Shown: positions 9,301 to 17,769 of the stretch, piece after piece
Layout: the number at the start of each line of letters is the position of its first letter
How positions within the stretch are numbered: position 1 is the stretch's first letter
NCBI RefSeq assembly: GCF_048571125.1
Contig: NZ_CP182343.1
Span: forward strand, 1,488,001-1,552,000
Source of the DNA: Arcobacter siniprincipis
GTDB taxonomy: Bacteria > Campylobacterota > Campylobacteria > Campylobacterales > Arcobacteraceae
Direction of reading: 5' to 3'
DNA length: 64,000 bases
Translations under genes and position numbers: made by a program
The notes under the pieces: model-generated
What the model was told of the DNA's origin: nothing
Databases searched by the model: none
What the model saw: the letters and a program-made list of their open reading frames with translations, nothing else

Positions 9301-10896
9301 GTGGCTACAAGTATTACAGTTAAAAGTCCAAATGGTGAAAGCACAATATATGAAGTTAGCTTATTTGATGTCATAGATATAAAAAAAGGTGACTATGTAC
9401 TTGTACCTGAACGACCTGAATTATTAGACTTAGAAATTATTGATGACTCTTTAAAAATAAATTTCCCAGATAGAAATAGTGTAGTAGTGAAAGATATAAT
9501 TACTTTTATCAAGCAAAATAGTGCAACAGATACCCATGGGCTTATGGATAAATTAGATACCTCTGCCATAGCTTTTTTAGATGAAAAAGGTAATTTTGAA
9601 GAGATAGATTTAGTAGATAAACTTTTAACCCTGATTGAAAAATCACCAAAAGCTAATGAAAGCTTTTCTCCTATTGAAAGTGATGAAAGTGACACTAATG
9701 TATCAGATACTAATATTACAAGTGATAATAGACCTACAATAAGAGGTATAACTGAAAGTGGTGCAAGAGTAACTATCACAGATGATGCTGGAAATGTTTT
9801 AGGAAGTACAATATCAGACGATGAGGGAAATTATTCAATAACGACAAGTGAACTTTCAAATGGAACACAAAACCTAAGAATAACAGCCACTGATAAAGAA
9901 GGAAATTCAGGAACAGAGATTCAAACTATCACTGTAAATAGCTCAGAATCAGATATCAAAAGATTTGAGATAACAAACATATCAGATGCAAATGAAGAGT
10001 ACTCTTATATAAATATAAGTGGTAAAGGATTGGAAAGTAAAAATAGTGTATCAATATTTGATGAAGATGGTATTAAAGTCGCCACAACAACCATACGAGA
10101 AGATAGAACTTGGAGCGTAGGTATCTCAAACTTTGCAGGAACACCTGTAAGTAAAAAAGAGTTTTTTAAAGCAATAGAGAATGACATAGCAGGAAATGAG
10201 ATAGCACAAATAGATAGTAATCATTACTGGAATGAAAAGCTAACTTCTTTAGATGAAGAATCAACAGATGAGTTTGAGACGGTAGATATTGCAGATGAAG
10301 AGAGTGCTACAGATACAATAGCATCTCTTGAAAATGAAAGTACACTAAGTGATACTGAAGTTGAGAATGACGTTTCAGAAGATGATATGACAAGCGTATT
10401 TGATGAATTAGCTATTGTAGAGAGTTTAGAAAATAGGATTGAAGAATATGGAAGTGATGAAAGTATTTCTATTGATGAAGAAGATATTGAGTACGAAGAT
10501 GATCTTAGTTATATAGAAGATGACTTTTTAAATGATGTTCAAATAGAATCTATTCCTACTACTAAAGATTTGACTTTAACTGGTATGGAAGAAAGTGTTG
10601 ATGATGAGATATTAGAGCAGTCTAACAATGAGCAAACAAAAAAAGAAAATGACGATGTATCTTCTGATGTAGAAGAGCCAGAAGTAGAAACTTCTATGGA
10701 TAATGAGATATCAGATAATAACGATGAGATAGATTCAAACGTAGCAGTTGATGAAACGGAAGAAGTACAAAAATACGCAAAAGATTGGCTAAAAACAGGC
10801 GTTCAAGTAAAAGATGGCGATGATATATTTGAGATATGGATAAAAGATGATGCCACAGTATATGTTGATATCTCAACAACACTAATAGATATCTAA
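9301..10896 (+). CDS. Large acidic Ig-like-domain protein with BapA-prefix-like N-terminus
   Basis: A 531-residue protein with a GTG start chosen because AAAGGA (9289-9294) lies 6 bases upstream. Residues 1-120 (MATSITVKSPNGESTIYEV and VLVPERPELLDLEI) resemble the prefix region of BapA/RTX-type adhesins. A bacterial Ig-like domain follows at about 140-205 (RPTIRGITESGARVTITDDA, then GNYSITTSELSNGTQNLRITA), with a second, less clear one at about 220-310. The rest is very rich in Asp/Glu (about 315-490). A short folded end follows (DWLKTGVQVKDGDDIFEIWI). There is no Sec signal; a type I secretion signal or an intracellular role is possible. It may be a shortened relative of giant adhesins. Confidence 0.7.
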   Translation: MATSITVKSPNGESTIYEVSLFDVIDIKKGDYVLVPERPELLDLEIIDDSLKINFPDRNSVVVKDIITFIKQNSATDTHGLMDKLDTSAIAFLDEKGNFEEIDLVDKLLTLIEKSPKANESFSPIESDESDTNVSDTNITSDNRPTIRGITESGARVTITDDAGNVLGSTISDDEGNYSITTSELSNGTQNLRITATDKEGNSGTEIQTITVNSSESDIKRFEITNISDANEEYSYINISGKGLESKNSVSIFDEDGIKVATTTIREDRTWSVGISNFAGTPVSKKEFFKAIENDIAGNEIAQIDSNHYWNEKLTSLDEESTDEFETVDIADEESATDTIASLENESTLSDTEVENDVSEDDMTSVFDELAIVESLENRIEEYGSDESISIDEEDIEYEDDLSYIEDDFLNDVQIESIPTTKDLTLTGMEESVDDEILEQSNNEQTKKENDDVSSDVEEPEVETSMDNEISDNNDEIDSNVAVDETEEVQKYAKDWLKTGVQVKDGDDIFEIWIKDDATVYVDISTTLIDI

Positions 10897-10900
10897 ACTA

Positions 10901-10930
10901 AAAAAAGAGGTATTCAGCCTCTTTTTCTTA
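10901..10930 (+). terminator. Rho-independent terminator
   Basis: The stem AAAAAGAGG (10902-10910) pairs with CCTCTTTTT (10918-10926) around a 7-base loop and continues into T-rich sequence just after the stop of the Ig-domain gene. Confidence 0.85.
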
Positions 10931-10988
10931 AATTTCCCCTTACTTTTAAGCATAAATAAAAAGAATCTAAACTATAATTCCACTCTTC

Positions 10989-11064
10989 GACCCCGTCGTC
11001 TAGTGGCCAAGGACGACAGGATTTCCTCCTGTAAACTCAAGTTCGAATCTTGATGGGGTCGCCA
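10989..11064 (+). tRNA. tRNA-Glu (anticodon UUC)
   Basis: A 76-base cloverleaf with encoded CCA. The acceptor GACCCCG pairs with TGGGGTC and the discriminator is G. The D arm GTC/GAC contains TAGTGGCCAAG. The anticodon stem ACAGG/CCTGT has loop ATTTCCT, so the anticodon is TTC. The T stem TCAAG/CTTGA has loop TTCGAAT. The base after the anticodon is C rather than the usual A/G, which is odd. The D-arm sequence and G73 fit tRNA-Glu. The gene is intact and its 3' half serves as the island attachment site. Confidence 0.88.
11018..11064 (+). repeat. Attachment site attL (47 bp, 3' end of tRNA-Glu)
   Basis: The tRNA segment from AGGATTTCCTCC to the terminal CCA is repeated exactly at 50384-50430, and from ATTTCCTCC onward (44 bp) at 54924-54967. 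Flanking sequence differs at each copy. These are the expected products of tyrosine-integrase insertion into a tRNA gene. Confidence 0.92.
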
Positions 11065-11132
11065 CACTAAAATATCGATAAAATCATTACTCTTAGTAAT
11101 ATATAAATTAATTAATTTGTTTAAGGTTTGTA

Positions 11133-11154
11133 TGGGACATACCTTGGGACATAC
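11133..11154 (+). promoter_or_regulatory. Probable integrase arm-type sites, left end
   Basis: Two direct copies of TGGGACATAC (11133-11142, 11145-11154) lie about 70 bp inside the left island end. The same decamer occurs twice near the right end (50257-50266, 50270-50279). The shared 17-bp block CCTTGGGACATACTTTT is present at both ends. I infer binding sites for the island integrase; there is no direct proof. Confidence 0.55.
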
Positions 11155-11840
11155 TTTTCTTGCAAAATTATATATTTTTATTACAAGGAATTTTATTTCA
11201 TGAATTTTTCCTTTCATTAAAATAAACATATTCAATAATAATTAATAAGCATAAATTACTTAGTTCCCTATTTATTAACTTTTTTACTTATAGAGTTTTA
11301 TGTATTTAAATTTGTAGTTAATTTTTAAGTTAATAGTCAGGAAAATCAATATACCATATTATCAGTTGAAAATAATACAAGTTATCATTAAATCAATTAA
11401 TAATAACTTGATAAAAAATATCTCTAGACAAATTGTTTGGAGGTATAAAATTCATTAAATTGAATTAAACAGTACTATATAAATTTATAATAGTAAAATC
11501 AAAAATAGTTGTTATTTTTTATAATAACTTAATTAAATATCATTCTAAAAAATGAAAGAGATATGAAACTCTTCGAGTTAAATTAAACATTATTAGTATA
11601 CTAATATTATTAAATATAAGATATTATTTTTTAATATCTAAAAAGAAAAAACTGTTATCTTTGTGATAACAAATAAAAATATTTTTATTTAAAATTAAAG
11701 ATAAATCTCTACCATGAGAAACTAACCAAATGAATGTAAAAATATCAAAAAAAATATTTTTTACATACTCCAATCAGATAAAAAATTACAATAATTAATT
11801 TTCAACTAATCAAAATATTTAATATAATAGAGGGAAAATA
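11155..11840. other. AT-rich non-coding stretch at the left island end
   Basis: I see no credible gene. There is a small perfect hairpin TGTTATC-TTTGT-GATAACA at 11654-11672, which could be an operator or a weak terminator. The rest is A/T-rich with scattered stops in all frames. Confidence 0.5.
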
Positions 11841-12050
11841 ATGACAAATAATGAAACTCAAAATAATAGATGGATGAGTCCAAAAAACTTTGAATTAAAA
11901 TATCAAATTAAGCAAAGTACTCAAGCAAAAATGAGAATGAAAAAGCTTATCCCTTTTTCAAAAATTGGAAAGTTTATTAGGTATGATCAAATTGAAATTG
12001 ACAAGTGGTTTGAAAATCATAAAGTTGTAGAAATCAGAGATTTGTTTTAA
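11841..12050 (+). CDS. AlpA/excisionase-like helix-turn-helix protein
   Basis: A 69-residue protein matching the short winged-helix DNA-binding proteins (MerR-like/AlpA/Xis type) that control excision of integrated elements. WMSPKNFELKYQIKQSTQAK forms the helix-turn-helix, KKLIPFSKIGKFIRYDQIEI is the wing-like hairpin typical of excisionases ('I.y.k.gr.iRy...id.wi'), and a short tail follows. AGAGGGA upstream is a clear ribosome site. As the first gene inside the island it probably directs integrase at 49.1-50.2 kb toward excision, or regulates island genes. Other HTH adapter roles are possible. Confidence 0.75.
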   Translation: MTNNETQNNRWMSPKNFELKYQIKQSTQAKMRMKKLIPFSKIGKFIRYDQIEIDKWFENHKVVEIRDLF

Positions 12051-12325
12051 CTATTTAAAGATATTTTTATTAATAAAAAATATCTTTTAGTGAGTGAAAT
12101 TTTATTTTCACTCGCTAATAATTTTTACGAATTATGTATCAATTATTATAAAATATTTTTCTTCTTTATGCCTTTCAAGATTTAAACTTTATTTATAAAT
12201 AAACATAAATTTAATATATGATTATTTCCTAAAACATGTGCTTCCATTAATAGTTTCTATTGAAATATATATTTAATATGATGAAAAAACTTTTTTAGAA
12301 ATGATGACTTATCTTCATATTGAAA

Positions 12326-12640
12326 ATTATGTATAAATACATGATTCGCTCAGTTTTTCATGCAGAAACACATGGCTCTATTTCATAGTATACAAGTAAT
12401 GAAATTTAAATGCCATGTAGAAATGCATGGCTCTTATAGAGGAATAATCAAATTTCTTTAAAAAATCATGATTTATTTTTATATTTTGAATTATGTATAA
12501 ATACATGATTTGCTCAGTTTTTCATGTAGAAACACATGGCTCTATTTCATAGTATACAAGTAATGAAATTTAAATACCATGTAGAAACACATGGCTTGTA
12601 TTGTGAGCTAAAAGTAATATTCTGTAGAAACACATGGCTC
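12326..12640. repeat. Array of small hairpin repeats inside a 164-bp-spaced duplication
   Basis: Five copies of a 20-bp element, consensus CATGTAGAAACACATGGCTC, lie at 12359-12378, 12414-12433, 12523-12542, 12578-12597 and about 12621-12640. Each contains the inverted pair CATGT/ACATG and could fold as a hairpin or bind a dimer. The first two and next two belong to a direct duplication of about 107 bp (12326-12432 and 12490-12596, offset 164 bp) with few differences. A TTTCATAGTATA block follows several copies. Nothing here codes for protein. Possible roles are iterons of an excised-form origin, binding sites for an island protein, or a small-RNA locus. The following stretch to 12886 holds nothing I recognise. 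Confidence 0.8.
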
Positions 12641-12886
12641 TATTTCATAGTATAGTAGTGCAAAAATACAGTTTTGAATAAAAAAACAAAATGCGCAAAT
12701 TTATTTATATATAGTTTTTATTGGAACAGTTTTTTTTAGTATATATTTAAAAGAGCGTAAATCTATCTTATACTAAAAGTTTTATTATTTTTGATGATTT
12801 CCCTTACTTAATAAAGAAAATTGTTTTTAGAGCATTTAAGAGTATTTTATAAGCATTGAATAATAAAACAAATCTACTAATAACTT

Positions 12887-13114
12887 TTATTTATCTTTTT
12901 CTAAATTCAATTTATAATTCAAGGCCCCAATTATTTGTAAACAAAAAGCAAAATCAAATCGACCCCTTGATATCTTCTGCCTTACTGCAGCCTCGGTATA
13001 ATCAAATCCTTTTTCTTTTAAAATTTTTGTTAACTCAATAAAATTTATATCTTCTTGCAACATTAATTTTTTGATAAGGAGTTTGGCTTCTTTCGTATAG
13101 TCTTTTTCTTCCAT
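12887..13114 (-). CDS. DUF6471-family small protein
   Basis: A 75-residue HTH-like protein. The segment KKLMLQEDINFIELTKILKE followed by YTEAAVRQKISRGRFDFAFCLQ matches the DUF6471 pattern, a small helical domain of unknown function common in proteobacterial genomes and mobile elements. It resembles the fold of XRE-type regulators (KISRG being the recognition turn), so a DNA-binding role is plausible. Transcription runs leftward, opposite to the next genes. The start ATG is at 13112-13114. Confidence 0.75.
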   Translation of the reverse strand: MEEKDYTKEAKLLIKKLMLQEDINFIELTKILKEKGFDYTEAAVRQKISRGRFDFAFCLQIIGALNYKLNLEKDK

Positions 13115-13258
13115 AAGTATTCTTTTTAATTAGATTTTATAAATTGTATCATATTTAATAAGAAATTGTCAAAAACAAGTCAAATTGTTCATAAATGACT
13201 TGAATTTATTTATCATATATGATAATATTTTTTCACTTAAAAACGAAAAGGATTAAAT

Positions 13259-13594
13259 ATGAATAATGAAGATAAAAACAGTAAGAAGTTTTTGATAAGA
13301 AATATTTTTCTTGAGCCAATTATTCCAGTTGTATTTTTTATTTATTGCATTAGTTTTAATGTATGTGATATAAAAATAGTTTCAGTATTTTTAACTATTT
13401 TTATATCAGGTATTTTTTATAAATTTGTATTTTATATAAAGGTGCATTATAGATTTATCTTTCAAGTTGGAGTTGTCTGTATTGATTGGTTTTTAATTGA
13501 TATTGTTAATTTTATATCTAACAATAGTTTTTATTTTTTAAAGCCATCTTTACTTGAAACAATAGCAAAAAATTCTTTGGCATTTGTTGTATAA
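13259..13594 (+). CDS. Small membrane protein, unknown function
   Basis: A 111-residue protein with about three hydrophobic segments (residues about 19-38, 40-62, 68-90). AAAAGGA precedes the ATG at a good distance. No family is recognised. It starts a run of small island genes; the next gene begins 18 bp later with its own AAAAGGA site, so the two are probably cotranscribed. The N-terminus is short and charged (NNEDKNSKKF) and there is no cleavable signal. Confidence 0.6.
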   Translation: MNNEDKNSKKFLIRNIFLEPIIPVVFFIYCISFNVCDIKIVSVFLTIFISGIFYKFVFYIKVHYRFIFQVGVVCIDWFLIDIVNFISNNSFYFLKPSLLETIAKNSLAFVV

Positions 13595-13612
13595 AATTAA
13601 AAGGAAAATAAT

Positions 13613-13825
13613 ATGTTAAATGTAAAAACTGTAATTGAATTAGAAAATAAATTTTCGAAAAAAGAACAAGAAAAAGTTTTAGATTTTTTTGAAAATGAGT
13701 TTGGAATTAGAAATGAAAATGCAAAAATATTTGGTGCATCAACTTATGCTACTGAGAGTGAATTTGCAAGTGAAATTTATAATAAAGTAAATCAGATTTT
13801 AGTAGATGATTTTAAAGAGTATTGA
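13613..13825 (+). CDS. Small acidic protein, unknown function
   Basis: A 70-residue soluble protein with a strong ribosome site (AAAAGGAAA) upstream of the ATG. The sequence is mainly helical and charged (ENKFSKKEQEKVLDFFENEF, SEFASEIYNKVNQILVDD). I recognise no family. Its position just after a membrane protein gene suggests a partner role, but nothing in the sequence proves it. Confidence 0.55.
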   Translation: MLNVKTVIELENKFSKKEQEKVLDFFENEFGIRNENAKIFGASTYATESEFASEIYNKVNQILVDDFKEY

Positions 13826-13901
13826 AATTTTAAATTAAGATTCTTTACTCTTTGATTTTAAATTTATTGTTAAGTATAGTGTATAAATTGTAATAACAGT
13901 T

Positions 13902-14198
13902 ATGATTGATAATTTTACAAATTCTAGCATTTCCATGTGTATCCTTTTTTGTATTTTATCTATTCTTAATATTTATGTCAATATAGTATTTAAATTTAAA
14001 TACAAGGTTATTTATGTGTTAAATTTAATAGTTGTATTTCTTTTTATTTTTCCTGGGATTATTCTATTTATGCTCTCTACTACTAGTGAAGGTATTTATA
14101 CTGCCTTGTTTCTAATTGTATTAGGTTTAGGTTTGTTTTATTTAAATAAATATAAAGATGTAAAAAAAGTGCAAAATATTTTGCGTAAGTTGTTTTGA
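13902..14198 (+). CDS. Small membrane protein, unknown function
   Basis: A 98-residue protein with three hydrophobic stretches (about residues 9-28, 33-52, 56-76) and a basic C-terminus (KYKDVKKVQNILRKLF), so it is probably an inner-membrane protein. No clear ribosome site precedes ATG 13902, which lowers confidence. It faces the convergent regulator gene at 14221-14469, leaving 22 bp between stop codons. Confidence 0.45.
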   Translation: MIDNFTNSSISMCILFCILSILNIYVNIVFKFKYKVIYVLNLIVVFLFIFPGIILFMLSTTSEGIYTALFLIVLGLGLFYLNKYKDVKKVQNILRKLF

Positions 14199-14220
14199 TA
14201 ACTATCTAAAGATTTTAGCG

Positions 14221-14469
14221 TTATTTTTGTTTAAAAAACTCTTCAATATCAATATCAAATATTTTACTTAATTTGTATAAATGAACAATAGAATAATGAT
14301 GTGTCTTAATCTTTGGATTTTCCACATGAGATATATAACTAGAGTTTTTTAAACCTAACTCAATTGATAAATCAAGTTGAGTCATATTTCTTTCAATTCT
14401 TAGTTGTCTTATATTATTTGAGATTAAATCTTGAAATTCTAATATTTCATCTTCTGAAAAATTAAGCAA
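14221..14469 (-). CDS. XRE-family transcriptional regulator
   Basis: An 82-residue helix-turn-helix protein of the Cro/C1/XRE type. NNIRQLRIERNMTQLDLSIE, then LGLKNSSYISHVENPKIKTH, forms the five-helix DNA-binding domain. It is transcribed leftward. Its 5' side faces two near-identical palindromic sites (14481-14495 and 14534-14550) that lie between it and the divergent gene at 14605. It probably represses itself and that gene. No catalytic or ligand domain is attached. Confidence 0.88.
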   Translation of the reverse strand: MLNFSEDEILEFQDLISNNIRQLRIERNMTQLDLSIELGLKNSSYISHVENPKIKTHHYSIVHLYKLSKIFDIDIEEFFKQK

Positions 14470-14480
14470 TTAGAGCCTTT

Positions 14481-14550
14481 ACATATATGTATAATTATTA
14501 AAAGATTTTATATGAATTGTGGAATATCCAATAATACATATATGTATAAT
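14481..14550. promoter_or_regulatory. Paired palindromic operators of the XRE regulator
   Basis: ACATATATGTATAAT at 14481-14495 and ATACATATATGTATAAT at 14534-14550 share a palindromic core, ACATATATGT. The second doubles as a TATAAT -10 box for the rightward gene. Two copies between divergent genes next to an XRE gene fit autoregulation. Confidence 0.65.
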
Positions 14551-14604
14551 TTGTTATTAATATTTAATTTTGTAAAATAAAAATAATTTAAATTAGGAGA
14601 AAAA

Positions 14605-14829
14605 ATGGAAGTGGTAAATATTATTTCAAGTATGTTGACATTCTTTGTGCCATTGATTATATTTGTTTATTATATATATGCACTAATTGATATATTAAAG
14701 AGTGAATTTACAGGTAACAATAAATTAATCTGGCTAATTATTTATTTTATATTACCTTTTGTAGGTGTTTTATTATATTTTCTTATTGGTAGAAAACAAA
14801 AAATACCAAAAATACAAAAAAGTAATTAA
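14605..14829 (+). CDS. PLDc_N-domain membrane protein
   Basis: A 74-residue protein with two membrane spans and the short PLD-nuclease N-terminal (PLDc_N) motif, ALIDILKSEFTGNNKLIWLI followed by LPFVGVLLYFLIGRKQ. This is a stand-alone membrane module of unclear function often found as small peptides. AGGAGAA is a strong ribosome site. Its promoter overlaps the second XRE operator. It is followed by the broken traT gene. Confidence 0.8.
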   Translation: MEVVNIISSMLTFFVPLIIFVYYIYALIDILKSEFTGNNKLIWLIIYFILPFVGVLLYFLIGRKQKIPKIQKSN

Positions 14830-14857
14830 ATTTTGAATTTATACATTGGAATAATAA

Positions 14858-15643
14858 ATGAAAAAATTAAATAAAAGTTTTGTACTTTTATTACTAAGTG
14901 CAATAATACTTACAGGTTGTGGAACTACATAATTACAAACAAGAGCAAAATTAACTAGAACTATTACTTTAGATAAAAGTAAAAAACAAAATAGAAATAT
15001 ATATGTTCAAGTTTCAAATACAGCTGGAAGTGGAGGAGAAAATCTAAAGCTTTATGATGATCTAAAAACAAAATTACAAGCTAAAGGCTATACCTTAGTT
15101 ACTACCTCAAAAGATGCTTCTTATGGTTTGTTTGTAAATGTATTATTTGCAAATAATCTAAAGGAAGCAAATGCGATTAAGAGTGCTGTCTCTTCTGGAG
15201 TATTAGCAGGTGGTTCAACTGCTATTAGTGGAGGAAGTGGAAGTAGTTCTTTAATTGTTGGTGCTATTGCTGCTCTAGGTAGCGGAATTATTGGCTCTGC
15301 TATGGAAGATGATATCTTTCGTGCTGTAATTGATGTTGAAATTCGTGATTATAAATCTAAAGAGATAAATACATCTAGAAATACTTTAGATACAGGTGCT
15401 AATATTGGAAATTCTGAACGAGCAGGAGATATGAATTCATTAGCTGGAAATATTGGAAATAATGATGGTGCTACTGAAATGTCAAGTGGAATATCAGAAT
15501 CAACAACTGAATATGATAAAGTTAATTACAATAAATATTTAACAAGATTATTTGTTGAAGCTGTTAGGATGAATTTAAAACTTAAAGAAGCTCTACCTAT
15601 TTTAAGTTCTAAAGCATCTAATCAAATTGTAAACTTATTTTAA
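14858..15643 (+). pseudogene. traT: TraT-like complement-resistance/surface-exclusion lipoprotein with an in-frame stop
   Basis: The frame from ATG 14858 gives a lipoprotein signal (KKLNKSFVLLLLSAIILTGC) and then hits TAA at 14930-14932, four codons after the lipobox cysteine. The same frame then continues without another stop to 15643: TRTITLDKSKKQNRNIYVQV, the long glycine-rich hairpin GGSGSSSLIVGAIAALGSG, and YLTRLFVEAVRMNLKLKEAL near the end. Length and domain order match TraT, which makes outer-membrane rings and blocks redundant conjugation. One base change (for example CAA or GAA to TAA) explains the break. The remaining sequence looks well conserved, so the lesion is recent, an error, or readthrough occurs. 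A secondary start downstream would lack the lipid anchor. Confidence 0.82.
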
Positions 15644-15652
15644 GGATATAAA

Positions 15653-16252
15653 GTGAAAAAAATAAATAAACTTTTAGTAATATCATCAGTTCTTACTGTA
15701 TTATTATTTACTGGTTGTTCTAATTACGAAAATATAGGAATACAAGTTAAACAAACAGAACATTATTGTAAGAAAATGGCTGATTTTATTGATAGTGAAT
15801 CTTGTCCTTATATTATTTCTGCAAAAAAGGACAGTATTTATTTAGTTCAAGCATGGTCAAACCTAAGTAATTATGGTTTTGTTCATAAAGGATTAAATAA
15901 TTCTGTAGCAGCTGCAATGCAAGCTGCTGCACAAACTACTTTTTTGACTAAAAATAAATATTTTGCAATTATCTCTCCAATTGGTATTTCTAATGCAAGA
16001 GGTATTTTAATGAATACTCCAGAAGAATTTTTCGAAGAATGTACTACTTCTATTGGTGATGTATTAATATTACAATCTCATACTTGTGACATAATTAGAA
16101 AACCAAAAAGAAGTGGAGTATTAACTATTCAAGTTTTCAAAGAAAAGCCTCATGATATATTAATTTATGATGCAAATGATGTTATTAAATACTTAAAAGA
16201 AAATGGTTACTATGATGATGATATTGATATTAAAAATCTCATAGTTCATTAA
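15653..16252 (+). CDS. Lipoprotein, unknown function
   Basis: A 199-residue protein with a GTG start after AAGGA. The lipoprotein signal ends in LLFTGC (Cys about residue 22), followed by Ser-Asn, which suggests outer-membrane sorting. The mature part has no family I recognise; it has conserved-looking cysteines (YCKKMADF, SESCPYI, EECTTS, SHTCDI). It starts ten bases after the traT-like stop, so the two were likely an operon. A role with TraT at the cell surface is possible but not shown. Confidence 0.7.
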   Translation: MKKINKLLVISSVLTVLLFTGCSNYENIGIQVKQTEHYCKKMADFIDSESCPYIISAKKDSIYLVQAWSNLSNYGFVHKGLNNSVAAAMQAAAQTTFLTKNKYFAIISPIGISNARGILMNTPEEFFEECTTSIGDVLILQSHTCDIIRKPKRSGVLTIQVFKEKPHDILIYDANDVIKYLKENGYYDDDIDIKNLIVH

Positions 16253-16293
16253 ACTATCGAAATTGTACTAAAATAATTACATATGGGATTATC

Positions 16294-16680
16294 ATGTTTG
16301 AATTTACTTTTAATGAGATAATTGCTATATCTATAACACTTTTGTTAGTAGGGTTTATTCATATAATAATGAAGTATAAGAATGAAAAAGTAATAAAAGA
16401 CTTTACTCTTTTAAAAAGCCTTCAAATCATAGATAAAAATAATGGTTTTGACAATAACGATTTAATAGATAATAAAATCTCTAAATATAATTTAATTTGT
16501 AAGAATTTATATATTGCTGCTTATATAAGTTGTTTTCTTACGATTATAGCTTTTTTGTGTTTATCTATGTTAGATGCTAGGATTGATTATTTTTATTATT
16601 CTTTGGTTTTTATTTATTTTTCTATTTCTTGTTTATATCGTTTTAAAATAATAAATAATTTAATTTTAAATCTTAATTAA
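16294..16680 (+). CDS. Membrane protein, unknown function
   Basis: A 128-residue protein with three hydrophobic segments (about residues 7-26, 71-93, 98-118) separated by a charged region (KYKNEKVIKDFTLLKSLQII). No domain is recognised. Its 3' end overlaps the convergent recombinase gene by 15 bp, an arrangement that suggests one was added next to the other without a spacer. Confidence 0.5.
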   Translation: MFEFTFNEIIAISITLLLVGFIHIIMKYKNEKVIKDFTLLKSLQIIDKNNGFDNNDLIDNKISKYNLICKNLYIAAYISCFLTIIAFLCLSMLDARIDYFYYSLVFIYFSISCLYRFKIINNLILNLN

Positions 16681-17769
16681 TTGCTTAAATGTTTTAGAGT
16701 ATGCATCTTTTGCCTTATTCATTTCAAGAACAGCATATCTACTGGTGCTTTGAATAGATTGATGTCCTAATATTTTTGCAGTAATTTCTAATGAATATCC
16801 ATTATTTACTAATAAGAAAGCAGTCATATGTCTTATTGAATGTATATTAAAATCTATCATATTCAATTCTTTTCTAAGCTTTTTGTGAATTCTAAAAAAA
16901 GAAGTATATGTTAAAGGTAACTTAGTATTTGGATTTTCAAATACATATATAGAGTCTAAATGTAATTTTCTAAGGTTAATCAATTCTTTAAGTTGAAAGT
17001 CTTCTAAATAATAATATTGGTTTTTTTTAGTTTTTGTATTTTTATAATTTAAGTGATAAATCTCACTTGCAAAATCTATATCTATCCATTTTAGTTGTAA
17101 TAACTCATTAATTCTTCTACCATGTAACAGCATACAATACAATGTTTTATAAGTCTGATTATTTATATTCATAATATAATGAATTAGTCTTTTAACGTCT
17201 TTTTTTGTAATTGAAAAATATTTTTTATTATCATATTTTGGCATCATTATGGAAGATGCCATATTATATTTGTAGATGCCATTATCTTGTAGATATATAT
17301 AAAATTTCTTAAATGCATATACTATTTTTTCTGCAGTTGCAGGTCGTAAATAGGTTAATAATTTATTTATATATAACTGCAAGTCATTTCTTGTAACACT
17401 TCTGATATCTTTATATTTAAAATCAACACTGATGTATTTATTAAAGATAGAATTGTAATTTGATATAGTATTTTTTGCTAAATATGGTTCTCTAAAGGTA
17501 GTGAATTTTTTAAATAATGTTGGAATATCATATTTTTGATCATAGTTTGTTTCTAAAGCTTCTATAAGGTTAGATGATGAAGATAATTGAATTTTCATTT
17601 TGTATGCTTCATATTCTGTTATACCTTCATGTTCGTATCCTACTATTTGAGTTTTTGTTTTTTTATTAACAGTATATCTTGCTATATAACATGTACCTTT
17701 TTTAGTCTCTTTTTTATAAATTCCTTTATAACAGGTCTTGATACTTTTCGATAAGATAGAATTACTCAT
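16666..17769 (-). CDS. Tyrosine recombinase, candidate shufflon (Rci-like) invertase
   Basis: A site-specific recombinase of 367 residues, close to R64 Rci (384) in size. An N-terminal SAM-like core-binding domain (about residues 80-165) precedes the catalytic domain, in which all residues can be placed: R219 (GRRINE), a Lys near 247, H310-x-x-R313 (HSIRH), H336 (GHQS) and nucleophile Y345. The start codon is at 17769, about 300 bp from an array of five 37-bp repeats that separate alternative C-terminal cassettes of a YD-repeat protein. That placement matches pilV-shufflon-rci loci. It differs clearly from the island integrase at 49.1 kb. It could instead be the integrase of a nested element, but I find no matching att repeats. 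Confidence 0.85.
   Translation of the reverse strand: MSNSILSKSIKTCYKGIYKKETKKGTCYIARYTVNKKTKTQIVGYEHEGITEYEAYKMKIQLSSSSNLIEALETNYDQKYDIPTLFKKFTTFREPYLAKNTISNYNSIFNKYISVDFKYKDIRSVTRNDLQLYINKLLTYLRPATAEKIVYAFKKFYIYLQDNGIYKYNMASSIMMPKYDNKKYFSITKKDVKRLIHYIMNINNQTYKTLYCMLLHGRRINELLQLKWIDIDFASEIYHLNYKNTKTKKNQYYYLEDFQLKELINLRKLHLDSIYVFENPNTKLPLTYTSFFRIHKKLRKELNMIDFNIHSIRHMTAFLLVNNGYSLEITAKILGHQSIQSTSRYAVLEMNKAKDAYSKTFKQLIKI

Noticed and set aside
10972..11235. Leftward open frame of 87 codons over the tRNA gene
   Set aside because: It is the antisense of tRNA-Glu (the WRPHQDSNLS-type peptide is a known artefact of antisense tRNA).
12326..12640. CRISPR array
   Set aside because: Spacing between repeats is uneven and the 'spacers' are themselves duplicated; no cas genes are present.
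12856..13041. Rightward frame of 61 codons
   Set aside because: It is antisense to the DUF6471 gene, which has the better protein signature.
11065..17769. Separate nested island ending at the second recombinase
   Set aside because: I found no direct repeat near 17.8-18.0 kb matching the tRNA or any other plausible attachment site; the shufflon interpretation explains the gene better.
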